From contig CAYJIM010000003.1 of NCBI GenBank assembly GCA_964370215.1, positions 29,894-93,893 on the forward strand: 64,000 nucleotides of DNA. The letters are read 5' to 3'. The notes beneath the pieces were generated by a model that did not search any database, was not told the origin of the DNA, and worked only from the letters and a program-made list of their open reading frames with translations. The position numbers and the translations under genes were made by a program. Each line of letters starts with the position of its first letter. The stretch's first letter is position 1. Of the stretch, positions 50,976-59,544 are shown piece by piece. Origin of the DNA: Massiliimalia sp964370215 (GTDB lineage Bacteria; Bacillota; Clostridia; Oscillospirales; Ruminococcaceae).

Positions 50976-52177
50976 ATGAAAAAATTGATACAAACTATGA
51001 CGGCGTTGGCGCTTGCTACCACCTTGACTGCTTGTACAGCAAGCACACCGCAAGTGGATGTTACAACAAGTACGGCCGTTGAAGAACAACAAGCCACATC
51101 GGCATCGGACCAAACGGTTGAAACCATTACCATTGTGGATCAAGCAGACCGAGAAATCACATTAGAAAAACCGGCCCAAACGATTGTCAGTTCCTATTAT
51201 ATCACCACCTATGCGGCCATTGCACTCGGTTTAGAGGATCAGTTGGTCGGCATCGAAAACAAAGCCGATACCAGACCGCTTTATACGCTGGTGGCAAGTG
51301 AACTCATTACCCTTCCGGCAGTTGGTTCTCTCAAAGAATACAACATTGAGGCTGTGGCAGAACTTGCCCCTGACCTTGTCTTAATGCCGGTACGACTGAT
51401 GGATCAAGCCGAAATCTTGACCGATCTTGGTATCACGGTGTTGGTTGTCGATCCGGAGACACAAGAGGGACTTGAAGTCATGATGGACAACATCGCCACG
51501 GCAACCGGCAATGGGCAAAGAGCGGAAGAATTACTCGAGGCACAGACAGAAATCTACGACAAAGTAGCAGCGTTTGTGGAGGGCAAAGAACCGGTAACCG
51601 TTTATATGGGGAGCAATTCCTCCTACCTAGAGACTGCCGGTAGTAAGATGTATCAAAATGGCTTAATCACAGAAGCAGGGGGGGGCAATGTCTTCTCCGA
51701 TCTGGAAGACGATTACTGGGCACCGGTTTCTTATGAGGCAATCCTTGAAAAAAATCCTGCCTATATCATCATTCCGTCAGCGGCTTCCTATTCGGTGGAG
51801 GATGTCATGAACGATGCAAGCCTACAGGATGTCAGTGCGGTGCAAAACGGCAATGTATTTCAAATGCCGACTGGATATGAAGAACTCGACTCACCGGTGC
51901 CNNNNNNNNNNNNNNNNNNNNNNNNNNNNNNNNNNNNNNNNNNNNNNNNNNNNNNNNNNNNNNNNNNNNNNNNNNNNNNNNNNNNNNNNNNNNNNNNNNN
52001 NACGGCAATGTATTTCAAATGCCGACTGGATATGAAGAACTCGACTCACCGGTGCCCTCCGGTGCACTGGGTGTCTACTGGCTCGCAGTCACACTACACG
52101 GACAAGAGGGAGATGACGCAGAATTTGAAGCTGCATTTGACGAATTTTACAGAGAATTTTATGGCTTAAACGCATAA
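50976..52177 (+). CDS. ABC transporter substrate-binding lipoprotein (TroA/FepB-like), split by an assembly gap
   Basis: A signal peptide with lipobox LTAC (Cys20) leads a helical-backbone binding protein of the metal-chelate family: QTIVSSYYITTYAAIALGLEDQLVGIE, then LAPDLVLMPV. The frame is open until the N run at 51902-52001. The 55 nt before the gap (51847-51901) are repeated exactly after it (52002-52056). Removing one copy and the Ns keeps the frame, giving ALGVYWLAVTL and a natural end FYREFYGLNA at the TAA in 52175-52177, 348 residues in all. The gene is thus probably intact. Downstream permease and ATPase genes complete the importer. Confidence 0.85.
51847..51901 (+). repeat. 55-bp exact duplicate, left copy at the assembly gap
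   Basis: Identical to 52002-52056. The two copies are the ends of neighbouring contigs that were joined with Ns instead of being merged. Confidence 0.95.
51902..52001. other. Assembly gap (100 N)
   Basis: Exactly 100 N, the usual placeholder for a gap of unknown size. Because the flanks overlap by 55 bp, the true gap is probably negative and no sequence is missing. Confidence 0.98.
52002..52056 (+). repeat. 55-bp exact duplicate, right copy at the assembly gap
   Basis: Identical to 51847-51901. Read literally, it puts the end of the binding-protein gene in a different frame, which would look like a frameshift. Confidence 0.95.
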
Positions 52178-52203
52178 TAAACCGCCAACTGTTGGGAGGT
52201 AAC

Positions 52204-53205
52204 ATGAAAAACAAAACGATTCTAACCTTTAGCCTGAGTGCTATAGTCGTGTTTTTGCTGGTTGTTATCTCGATAGCGGTTGGCAGTTTTTCTCTTGATC
52301 TAGGCGAAATTGTCACGCTATTGACCGGTGCACAAAGCGACACGATGGAGGCTCGTGTGTTCTTTACCTTGCGCCTCCCACGCACGTTTATGGCGCTGTT
52401 CACAGGTCTTGCATTGGGCATTTCCGGTGCGGTCTACCAGACGATTTTCAAAAATCCGCTTGCCTCTCCCGATATTACAGGGGTGGCTTCCGGTGCTTCT
52501 TTGGGGGCGGGGGTTGCCATTGTATCTCAAGTGAACGCCTCCCTTTGGATCATTTTATCTTCCTTTGTGGGGGGGGTGTTGTCGCTCGTTGCTTTATTTT
52601 TCCTGACCTATTTAACCGGTATCAGAAAAACAAGTAATTTCTTATTTGCCGGAATCGTCATAAAATGTTTGGCAGATGCAGGACTGATGATCTTGAAAAC
52701 GATGGCAGACCCACAGAGTGAGCTTGCTGCGATTGAGTTTTGGATGATGGGTACAGTGGCAAATGTAACGGCGGAAAAATTCACCTTACCGGCAATCGGC
52801 ATCGGCCTTTGTCTTGTCGTGTTGCTGTGTGCTTATACACAAATTACACTGTTGAACCTAGGGGATGCGAATGCCACGGCAGTAGGATTAAACCCCACTG
52901 TTTGGAGAGTGATTTTGCTTTGTGTGACCACCCTGATGATTTCCTGTGCAGTATCGGTGGTGGGGTCGGTGGCCTTTGTTGGACTCATCGCACCACATAT
53001 CAGTCTTAGACTCACACAAAAAAGAGGGTTTTGCTATCTTTTTGTCAGCATGGTCGTGGGTGGGTGTATCACGCTGATTGCCGATATTGCCGTGCGGTTA
53101 ATCTCTGGCGGTGCGGAACTTCCGCTCAGCATTCCGATTGTGATCATTTCGGTGCCGATCCTTGCTTTTTTGATCTTTAAAAGTAGAGGAGTACAGTATG
53201 AGTGA
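52204..53205 (+). CDS. FecCD family ABC transporter permease
   Basis: 333 residues with about ten membrane segments. The BtuC/FecCD signature is clear: LRLPRTFMALFTGLALGISG near the N-terminus, NPLASPDITGVASGASLGAG, and the ATPase-contact region VGSVAFVGLIAPHISLRLT. It forms the membrane channel for a chelate or oxyanion such as iron-siderophore, haem, cobalamin or molybdate. ATG 52204 follows GGGAGGT. It overlaps the ATPase gene by 8 bp. Position right after molybdenum hydroxylase genes suggests molybdate or tungstate. Confidence 0.92.
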   Translation: MKNKTILTFSLSAIVVFLLVVISIAVGSFSLDLGEIVTLLTGAQSDTMEARVFFTLRLPRTFMALFTGLALGISGAVYQTIFKNPLASPDITGVASGASLGAGVAIVSQVNASLWIILSSFVGGVLSLVALFFLTYLTGIRKTSNFLFAGIVIKCLADAGLMILKTMADPQSELAAIEFWMMGTVANVTAEKFTLPAIGIGLCLVVLLCAYTQITLLNLGDANATAVGLNPTVWRVILLCVTTLMISCAVSVVGSVAFVGLIAPHISLRLTQKRGFCYLFVSMVVGGCITLIADIAVRLISGGAELPLSIPIVIISVPILAFLIFKSRGVQYE

Positions 53206-53998
53206 GATGGTAAGCATCAAAAATTTATCGGTCGGTTATCAAAAAGCGATTGTAAAACAATTCAGCATCGAATTGAAAAAAGGTGAAATTGTCGCTATTT
53301 TGGGAAGAAATGGCTCGGGCAAATCCACCTTATTGGGTGGTATTTGTGGTCTGAATAAGGTGTTTGGCGGAGAGATTGCGGTGGATGGCGTACGAACCAA
53401 CGGTCTCTCTACAAAAAAGCGCGCACGCCATATCAGTTATTTTACGCAAAGAACACCGAGAATGGAAGGGTTTCTCGCCGAACAAGTCATCGAAATGGGT
53501 TGCTATGCCGGACACGATGATCTTTTTTCACTGAAAACACAACAGAAAAAACAGGAAACAGTATATCGTTGTGCGACACTTTTGGGCATCGGTTCGCTGT
53601 TGAAAAGGCCGTGTCATGAGTTGAGTGAAGGACAGCGTGCAATGGTATTCTTGGCAAAGGTGTTTGCACAAAATACGTCCTTGATACTATTGGATGAACC
53701 CGATAACAACTTAGACTATGAAAACACCAATCACTTTTTTAACCTATGCCAAACCATGATCAAAGAGCAAGAGAAAAGTGGGATCATTGTGTTGCACAAC
53801 CCCTCTTTGGCACTGAATTTTTGCGATAGAATGCTCATACTCAAAGATAGTGTGACTGTTTGTGATTGTTCGGTGAAAGACACAAGCATCGACGAGCTTC
53901 AAAAGGCGTTGCGCACACTCTACCCCAATATCGTCGTAGGCAAAGACCCGCATACCGCATTGTTCTATACCGTCTATCAAAAATCGATCAATTCCTAG
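53198..53998 (+). CDS. ABC transporter ATP-binding protein (FepC/BtuD/MolC type)
   Basis: 266 residues with Walker A LGRNGSGKSTL, a signature LSEGQRAM that departs from LSGGQ, and Walker B LILLDEPDNNLDYEN, followed by the switch His in IVLHNPSLAL. It powers the FecCD-type permease encoded just upstream with an 8-bp overlap. The signature Gly-to-Glu change is tolerated in several chelate importers. A 21-bp-stem terminator follows the gene. Confidence 0.9.
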   Translation: MSEMVSIKNLSVGYQKAIVKQFSIELKKGEIVAILGRNGSGKSTLLGGICGLNKVFGGEIAVDGVRTNGLSTKKRARHISYFTQRTPRMEGFLAEQVIEMGCYAGHDDLFSLKTQQKKQETVYRCATLLGIGSLLKRPCHELSEGQRAMVFLAKVFAQNTSLILLDEPDNNLDYENTNHFFNLCQTMIKEQEKSGIIVLHNPSLALNFCDRMLILKDSVTVCDCSVKDTSIDELQKALRTLYPNIVVGKDPHTALFYTVYQKSINS

Positions 53999-54019
53999 AA
54001 AATAATCACATAGTGACAC

Positions 54020-54065
54020 AACAAATAAGTGTCTAGGCCATATTTGGCCTAGACACTTATTTGTT
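54020..54065. terminator. Bidirectional terminator between the importer operon and ogt
   Basis: A 21-bp perfect inverted repeat (arms 54020-54040 and 54045-54065) with a 4-nt loop. The right arm includes the ogt stop codon at 54057, so the last codons of ogt are part of the hairpin. Confidence 0.9.
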
Positions 54066-54521
54066 GTTCTTCTCCATATGCAGTAAAGCCTCTTTCATTG
54101 CAAGTCCGCCGGCATATCCTACAAGTTTGCCCCCTGCACCGATCACTCTATGACAAGGTACTAAAATATGTAATGGGTTTTTATTGTTTGCCATCCCGAC
54201 TGCACGACTGGCTTTAGGGTTGCCAATGGCGATTGCAATTTCTTTATAACTTCTCGTTTCACCATAAGGAATACACAGAAGGGCTGACCACACCTTTTTT
54301 TGAAAATCGGACCCATTCAATTGATACGGCAGGTCAAAAGTTTTTCTTTTGCCATCAAAATAGGCTAAAAGCTGCCCAAATGCGCTATCTGTCAGTGCAG
54401 TTTTGGTGCCAAAATCGGTTGCTACTTCATCCAATATCTTCTTGAAAGAAGTGATGTTACCATCCTGGTATTCCATTTTAAAATATCCAAATTTCGTTTC
54501 ATAGATTGCAAAATTTTTCAT
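54057..54521 (-). CDS. ogt: Methylated-DNA--protein-cysteine methyltransferase
   Basis: 154 residues with the active-site motif LVPCHRVIGAGGKLVGYAGG and the DNA-binding segment IPYGETRSYKEIAIAIG. The Cys in PCHR takes the methyl group from O6-methylguanine in a suicide reaction. The start overlaps the Ada-type regulator stop by 4 bp (ATGA), so both are made together. In this arrangement the repair protein and its methyl-sensing activator are separate, as in Bacillus adaA and its partner, not fused as in E. coli Ada. Confidence 0.96.
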   Translation of the reverse strand: MKNFAIYETKFGYFKMEYQDGNITSFKKILDEVATDFGTKTALTDSAFGQLLAYFDGKRKTFDLPYQLNGSDFQKKVWSALLCIPYGETRSYKEIAIAIGNPKASRAVGMANNKNPLHILVPCHRVIGAGGKLVGYAGGLAMKEALLHMEKNNK

Positions 54522-55081
54522 GATCGTTTTCCTTTTCGATATGCGATGGGGGACATGTGTGCTCTTTCTTTGAAAAATTTGTAAAATGAAGACAAACTGC
54601 CAAAGCCCATTGCATACGCAATGTCGATGACTTCGTCGTCTGTCTGCTCTAAAAGCCGCACCGCTTCTTTGTATCGCAACTCATTGACATAGGCACTTGG
54701 CGTTTTACCATATTCCTCTTTGAAAACCGCTACCATGCGCTTGCGTGAAAGTCCAAGTTGATCGATTTCAGTGTTTAGGGTTGCGATCTCCACATACATG
54801 TCATCAATCAATTCTTTGAGTTTTTCGGCAATCTCTTTCATTGGCTTATAATCAAGCAAATCACTGCGGCATCGCTTGCAAGGGCGGTATCCTTCGTTTT
54901 CTGCTTCTTCTGCTGTTTTGTAAAACACAATATTTTCTGCTTTTGGGACTTTGGATTTGCAGGAAGGTCTGCAATAAATACCGGTTGATTTTACTGCATA
55001 AAAAAATACAGTGTCATAACTTTCATCATTTGAAATGACGGCATCATACAGTTCTTCAAACGTCATATGGACCTGATCCAT
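54518..55081 (-). CDS. AdaA-like methylphosphotriester-sensing AraC-type activator
   Basis: 187 residues. The N-terminal Ada metal-binding domain has the four zinc cysteines at the expected places (Cys37 and Cys41 in YCRPSCKSK, Cys68 and Cys71 in RPCKRC); Cys37 is the methyl acceptor. The C-terminal AraC helix-turn-helix (YKEAVRLLEQTDDEVIDIAYAMGFGSLSSFYKFF) binds DNA after methylation. It should activate the repair operon in response to methylating agents. ATG 55081 is preferred; GTG 55084 is an alternative. It follows the alkD-like gene by 7 nt. Confidence 0.92.
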   Translation of the reverse strand: MDQVHMTFEELYDAVISNDESYDTVFFYAVKSTGIYCRPSCKSKVPKAENIVFYKTAEEAENEGYRPCKRCRSDLLDYKPMKEIAEKLKELIDDMYVEIATLNTEIDQLGLSRKRMVAVFKEEYGKTPSAYVNELRYKEAVRLLEQTDDEVIDIAYAMGFGSLSSFYKFFKERAHMSPIAYRKGKRS

Positions 55082-55088
55082 CACACAC

Positions 55089-55793
55089 CTACTTTCTTTT
55101 CATCGATTTTATCATTTCTTTGGTGGGTTTGTCCACTTTGAGTGACTCTCTAATTTTTTGCAAAGCCTTATGATATGTTTCATCGTCTAAATTGTTATCT
55201 TTCAGATATGCCAATGTTTTGGTGGGGAAGTTCACAAAGCACACCTGTAAACACCACGCAACAGCCATTTTTACATAGTAATCCTCGTGGGTGATATCAT
55301 CACAGATGGAGAACACATCCTCAAGATACGTTTCTTGGATAAAATGGAACAATAACATCACCACAGCAAAGCGTATTTCATACCCTTCATTGGACTGATA
55401 GTATCGCTGTAAAAACTGCCATACGCGTGCTTTATGGTTTCTTACAATTTTTAACTCATTGCAAAAACTATCGCACAGCGACCAATTTGTAATTTTTGGC
55501 ACAAACAATGATACTTGCGCTAATATAACTTCGATGTCTTCATTCATATTGCCTATTATAAGTGCTTTTAGCATTGTTTCCTCAAAATATATATCGTCAG
55601 CATGTTTAAGGAATTCAATAGGATTGTCTTTTACAATCTGCTTTGCTATTTTTCGTATCTGTGGAATTCGTACCCCTATCAGGTTGTCACACCCGGGAAT
55701 GAGAGAAGTCGCAAACACTTTGAAATTTTTGTCATGAAGAGCCAACAACTCATTCCTGACTGCAAGTTCTTTTTCTGCATACGCTAAATACAT
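55089..55793 (-). CDS. AlkD-like DNA alkylation repair protein
   Basis: 234 residues made of HEAT-like helical pairs, as in AlkD/AlkC: PGCDNLIGVRIPQIRKIAKQI near the start, FEETMLKALIIG, VPKITNWSLCDSFCNELK, and MAVAWCLQVCFVNFP. These glycosylases remove bulky or charged alkylated bases such as 3-methyladenine and 7-methylguanine without flipping them. It is the first gene of a three-gene alkylation response operon with the Ada-type activator and ogt. A ribosome binding site (GAGGTGA) precedes the ATG. Confidence 0.9.
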   Translation of the reverse strand: MYLAYAEKELAVRNELLALHDKNFKVFATSLIPGCDNLIGVRIPQIRKIAKQIVKDNPIEFLKHADDIYFEETMLKALIIGNMNEDIEVILAQVSLFVPKITNWSLCDSFCNELKIVRNHKARVWQFLQRYYQSNEGYEIRFAVVMLLFHFIQETYLEDVFSICDDITHEDYYVKMAVAWCLQVCFVNFPTKTLAYLKDNNLDDETYHKALQKIRESLKVDKPTKEMIKSMKRK

Positions 55794-55969
55794 TTTGTCA
55801 CCTCATTTATGGTACTTATTTCTATTATACAAGAAAAATGTAAAAATTTCTTCCTAAAATTGCGTATTTAATTTTCTTTTGTTATTTTGAGAAATTTCTC
55901 TACTTGTAAATGACTTACACTTCCAGTAGATTTTACATAAGTTTGATGTTAAAGTTTACTTTTGGATGC

Positions 55970-55975
55970 TATGAT
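55970..55975 (+). promoter_or_regulatory. Extended -10 promoter before the phosphonate regulator
   Basis: TATGAT at 55970-55975 preceded by TGC. The matching -35 (TGTTAA, 55947-55952, 17-nt spacer) is weak. Between 55794 and 56117 I see this promoter and the inverted repeat below but no gene. Confidence 0.5.
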
Positions 55976-55990
55976 TTAGATATGTTCACG

Positions 55991-56011
55991 TCCATGAATA
56001 ATTTTCATGGA
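55991..56011. promoter_or_regulatory. Inverted repeat, candidate RpiR operator
   Basis: TCCATGAA (55991-55998) and TTCATGGA (56004-56011) around a 5-nt centre, just downstream of the candidate promoter and upstream of the RpiR-type gene. Confidence 0.6.
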
Positions 56012-56117
56012 TATCAAAGCTAAAATTTTATGAAAAATCTTAGCACGAGAGCGGATGCATTCGAACTTCGTTTGAAAAAATGTAGAAAAACTACAAATTA
56101 AAGAAAGGGAAACCAAA

Positions 56118-56987
56118 ATGAAAGATACCTTGACATTTAAGATTAGAAAAGAATATAACAAACTTAGAAAATCTGAAAAAAGAGTTGCAGATATTGTTTT
56201 GTCAAAAGACTTTGATGCGATCAATGCTTCAATTGAAAAACTTTCACAGCTTGCCGGTGTTAGCCAGCCAACCATCATCAGATTTGCAAATGCACTTGGT
56301 CTTAAAGGGTTTAGAGAACTGAAAAACTTACTGGTCGCTGAAAAAGCAAGCAACATAGAAATGAGCAGCTTTGCCAGCGTCTTAACCTTCCCGGTTTGCG
56401 CTGAGGATAAACTTGTCGATACCCCTGCAAAAGTAATCAACACACACACAAAGCATCTCTCAGACATGTTAAAAAACCTCTCTTCGTATGAACTTATCAA
56501 AGCAGTTGAATGCATAGTGAATACAAAAAATATTGTAATTTTTGCAGTGGAGAACTCGACTTGTGTGGCTGATGATTTAAAGACAAAGCTCACTTATATG
56601 GGATTTAATGTACTGTTTCACTCAGATCCATATCTGCAAAAAATTTGCTCAAAAAATCTCAGCAGTGACGATGTCGCGATCGGCATTTCTTACTCAGGCT
56701 TTTCTAAAGTCACAGTTGATGCGCTGTTTACTGCCAAAAATGCCGGAGCTAAGACAATTTCAATAACAAACAGTGCAAATTCCATGATAAATAAATACGC
56801 TGACATAATCCTTTGTACAGGCAATGAGCAATACTTATACGGAAATGCGATTTTCTCTCGCTGCACACAAATTGCTCTGATTGATATGATCTACACCGGT
56901 ATACTGACAACAAATTATGAAAAATACTCACAGATCATTGAGGGTAACACACAGGAGATAAAATCCTTTGCCTATCCAAATGAGTAA
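56118..56987 (+). CDS. MurR/RpiR family regulator (HTH plus SIS domain)
   Basis: 289 residues. The N-terminal HTH_6 domain includes YNKLRKSEKRVADIVLSK and LSQLAGVSQPTIIRFANALG; the C-terminal SIS domain contains NIVIFAVENSTCVADDL and DDVAIGISYSGFSK. SIS domains bind phosphosugars or, here, possibly a phosphonate intermediate. It leads the aminoethylphosphonate gene set and likely controls it. AAAGGGAAACC precedes the ATG. The 144-nt gap to the ABC ATPase gene may hold a second promoter. Confidence 0.9.
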   Translation: MKDTLTFKIRKEYNKLRKSEKRVADIVLSKDFDAINASIEKLSQLAGVSQPTIIRFANALGLKGFRELKNLLVAEKASNIEMSSFASVLTFPVCAEDKLVDTPAKVINTHTKHLSDMLKNLSSYELIKAVECIVNTKNIVIFAVENSTCVADDLKTKLTYMGFNVLFHSDPYLQKICSKNLSSDDVAIGISYSGFSKVTVDALFTAKNAGAKTISITNSANSMINKYADIILCTGNEQYLYGNAIFSRCTQIALIDMIYTGILTTNYEKYSQIIEGNTQEIKSFAYPNE

Positions 56988-57131
56988 TGTAATTATTCTA
57001 CAAAGTAGCACCCAAATCATGCATGCGTTTTTGCTCAAGTTTTACTGCTGCTTGGTATCTGTTTTTACATTTAAAATATACAATAACAAACAAGAGATGT
57101 TGCAAAGACAATAGCAAAAAGGAGAAATGAT

Positions 57132-57887
57132 ATGTTAAAGCTTAGTAATGTTCAAAAGAAATTTGATGGTGTGACAGTATTAGATGATATCAATCTTAAT
57201 ATTGCTGATGGCGAAATTGTCTCTATCCTTGGTTCATCGGGTAGCGGAAAGACAACGTTATTAAATATCATTCTTGGAATTACCGAAAGCGACAAGGGCA
57301 CGATTGAATTTGGTGGTGAGGATATCACGCATACAAGCATGGAGGAGAGAGGGTTCAATATAGTTTTCCAAGACTATGCGCTTTTCCCAAATCTTAACGC
57401 ATATCAAAATATTGTGTATGGACTAAAAAATAAACCAGAGGTTTCGTCGGATAAGGAAGTAGAAGAGCTCATTGAGCTGCTCGGGCTAAAAGATCATCTT
57501 CAAAAAAAGATTGAACATCTTTCAGGCGGTCAAAAACAGCGTGTTGCACTTGCAAGAACACTTGTAATGAAACCAAAAATTCTCCTTCTTGATGAACCGC
57601 TTTCAGCACTTGATGGCGTAATCAAAGAATCGATTAAACAGAAGATCAAACAAATCGCAAAAGAATTCAATCTCACAACAATTATCGTAACGCATGATCC
57701 TGAGGAAGCACTCAGTCTTTCTGATAAGGTGATGATTCTCAACAAAGGGCATGTCGTTCAGTATTCAAAGCCTGCTGAAATTATCAGTGCACCAAAAGAT
57801 CTTTTTGTCAAAGAATTTATACTTGAGCAACTTGAAATCAAAAGAAACAATATTTTGACGCTGTTTAACAATTGCGTAGCAGTGTAA
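57132..57887 (+). CDS. ABC transporter ATP-binding protein, 2-aminoethylphosphonate-type
   Basis: 251 residues with Walker A LGSSGSGKTTL, signature LSGGQKQRVALAR and Walker B ILLLDEPLSALD, the form of the spermidine/iron/phosphonate importer group. It powers the fused permease encoded just downstream with the binding lipoprotein. The substrate, 2-aminoethylphosphonate, is inferred from phnW and phnX in the same run of genes. AAAAGGAGA precedes the ATG. Confidence 0.88.
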   Translation: MLKLSNVQKKFDGVTVLDDINLNIADGEIVSILGSSGSGKTTLLNIILGITESDKGTIEFGGEDITHTSMEERGFNIVFQDYALFPNLNAYQNIVYGLKNKPEVSSDKEVEELIELLGLKDHLQKKIEHLSGGQKQRVALARTLVMKPKILLLDEPLSALDGVIKESIKQKIKQIAKEFNLTTIIVTHDPEEALSLSDKVMILNKGHVVQYSKPAEIISAPKDLFVKEFILEQLEIKRNNILTLFNNCVAV

Positions 57888-57901
57888 AATTAGGGGTTAT
57901 T

Positions 57902-59527
57902 GTGAAAAAAGAAAATATGCATTTAAAGATAATTTTCATTGTCGCAGGGGTTGTGTTTGTAGCATTTTTACTCCTTCCAATGGTTTTTATTTTCGGTAAA
58001 TCCATCTGGAGTGATAGCGGCGTTACACTCTCATTTTATCAAGAGATCATTTCACCTGGTGAGCTTACAGAAGCATTTGTAAACAGTACCTCAATTTCAG
58101 CACTTGCAGCTATCATAACAACTGTGCTTGCTTTTATACTGGCTTATACTGTGAATTACACAAATTCGAGCAAGAAGTTCAAAACCACACTGTCGGCACT
58201 TACAGTTGTTCCGATGTTGCTCCCGACCATTACATATGGTTTTGCGATTATTTATTCCTTTGGCAAGCAAGGGCTTTTGACCATGATTTTTGGCGAGCAA
58301 GCATTTGAGATATATGGAATTAACGGACTTTTAATCGGTTATATAGTATACACTCTTCCCGTGTCGTTTCTCCTTATCAACAACACAATGATGTATATAG
58401 ACAAGAAGTTTATGATAGTCTCCCGTGCAATGGGCGACAGTCCTTTAAAAAACTTCATGACTACAATTATTCGTCCGCTTCTCGGTACTTTCGCAGCCTC
58501 TTTCATTCAAAGTTTTACCCTCTGCTTTACCGACTACGGTATCCCAACTTCGGTTGGCGGAAATATTAATTTAATAGCCAATATGCTATATACGGAAATG
58601 CTTGGTTCTGTGCCAAACTTCAACACAGGATCCGCTGTTGCAATTTCCATGTTGATCCCCTCAATTGTCAGCATCACACTAATTACATATCTTTCAAAAT
58701 TTAACATCAGATACACAAAAATCTCTCAAGTAGAGCTTACAAAAAACAAAATTAGAGATGTTCTTTGCAAGGTGGCTTCCATTTTAATCTTGCTTTGTGT
58801 GCTCTCCATTTTCTTAGTGATTTTTATCGCACCATTCATTGAACAATGGCCGTATAAACTGGTGTTTACATTCGACAATATATTTGAAATTTTCAGCGAT
58901 GATGCCATTATCTCGGTATATGGGAATTCACTCTTTGTCGCAACAATGTCTGCACTTTTTGGAACGTTACTTGTTTATGCATGCGCACTTATCTCGGCAA
59001 GAGGTAATAGATTTCCGGTTTTGGGAAAGATCGTTGATGCCGTGGCACTTGTAAGTAATACCATTCCTGGTATGGTAATCGGTGTGGCATATCTGCTCAC
59101 CTTCACAGGTACGCCTCTCCAGAACACTTTTGTGCTCATTATAATTTCCAATGTAATCCATTTCTTTTCCTCTCCTTATCTTATCATGAAGAGTAGCCTT
59201 GAAAAGCTGAATGCGTCTTGGGAGACAACAGCTAGACTTATGGGTGACACATGGATTAAAACTGTTATAAGAATCATAACGCCGAATGCAAAAAATTCTC
59301 TGATAGAGGTCTTTGGCTACTACTTTGTAAATTCTATGGTAACAATAAGTGCGGTCATCTTCATTGCAGGTGCAAGGACCATGGTCATTACTGCAAAAAT
59401 TAAAGAACTTCAACATTTTGGAAACTTTAATGAGATCTTCGTTCTTTCAATTCTGATTTTACTGACCAATATTATAGCAAAGGGACTTTTCAAATTCCTT
59501 TCTAATAAAAGATCAAAACTAAAATAA
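57902..59527 (+). CDS. ABC transporter permease, two fused domains, 2-aminoethylphosphonate-type
   Basis: 541 residues and about 12 membrane segments, made of two BPD-type permease halves in one chain, as in FbpB-like proteins and unlike the separate PhnU/PhnV. The conserved cytoplasmic loops occur twice: SRAMGDSPLKNFMTTIIRPLL in the first half and ARLMGDTWIKTVIRIITP in the second. The start is GTG 57902 with AGGGG upstream; an ATG at 57872 overlaps the ATPase gene end. It should carry the substrate handed over by the lipoprotein encoded next. Confidence 0.87.
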   Translation: MKKENMHLKIIFIVAGVVFVAFLLLPMVFIFGKSIWSDSGVTLSFYQEIISPGELTEAFVNSTSISALAAIITTVLAFILAYTVNYTNSSKKFKTTLSALTVVPMLLPTITYGFAIIYSFGKQGLLTMIFGEQAFEIYGINGLLIGYIVYTLPVSFLLINNTMMYIDKKFMIVSRAMGDSPLKNFMTTIIRPLLGTFAASFIQSFTLCFTDYGIPTSVGGNINLIANMLYTEMLGSVPNFNTGSAVAISMLIPSIVSITLITYLSKFNIRYTKISQVELTKNKIRDVLCKVASILILLCVLSIFLVIFIAPFIEQWPYKLVFTFDNIFEIFSDDAIISVYGNSLFVATMSALFGTLLVYACALISARGNRFPVLGKIVDAVALVSNTIPGMVIGVAYLLTFTGTPLQNTFVLIIISNVIHFFSSPYLIMKSSLEKLNASWETTARLMGDTWIKTVIRIITPNAKNSLIEVFGYYFVNSMVTISAVIFIAGARTMVITAKIKELQHFGNFNEIFVLSILILLTNIIAKGLFKFLSNKRSKLK

Positions 59528-59544
59528 TTCAAGAGGTAAATAGT

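Noticed and set aside
51814..52169. Frameshifted or duplicated C-terminus of the binding lipoprotein
   Set aside because: Explained by the unmerged 55-bp overlap at the assembly gap, not by a biological event.
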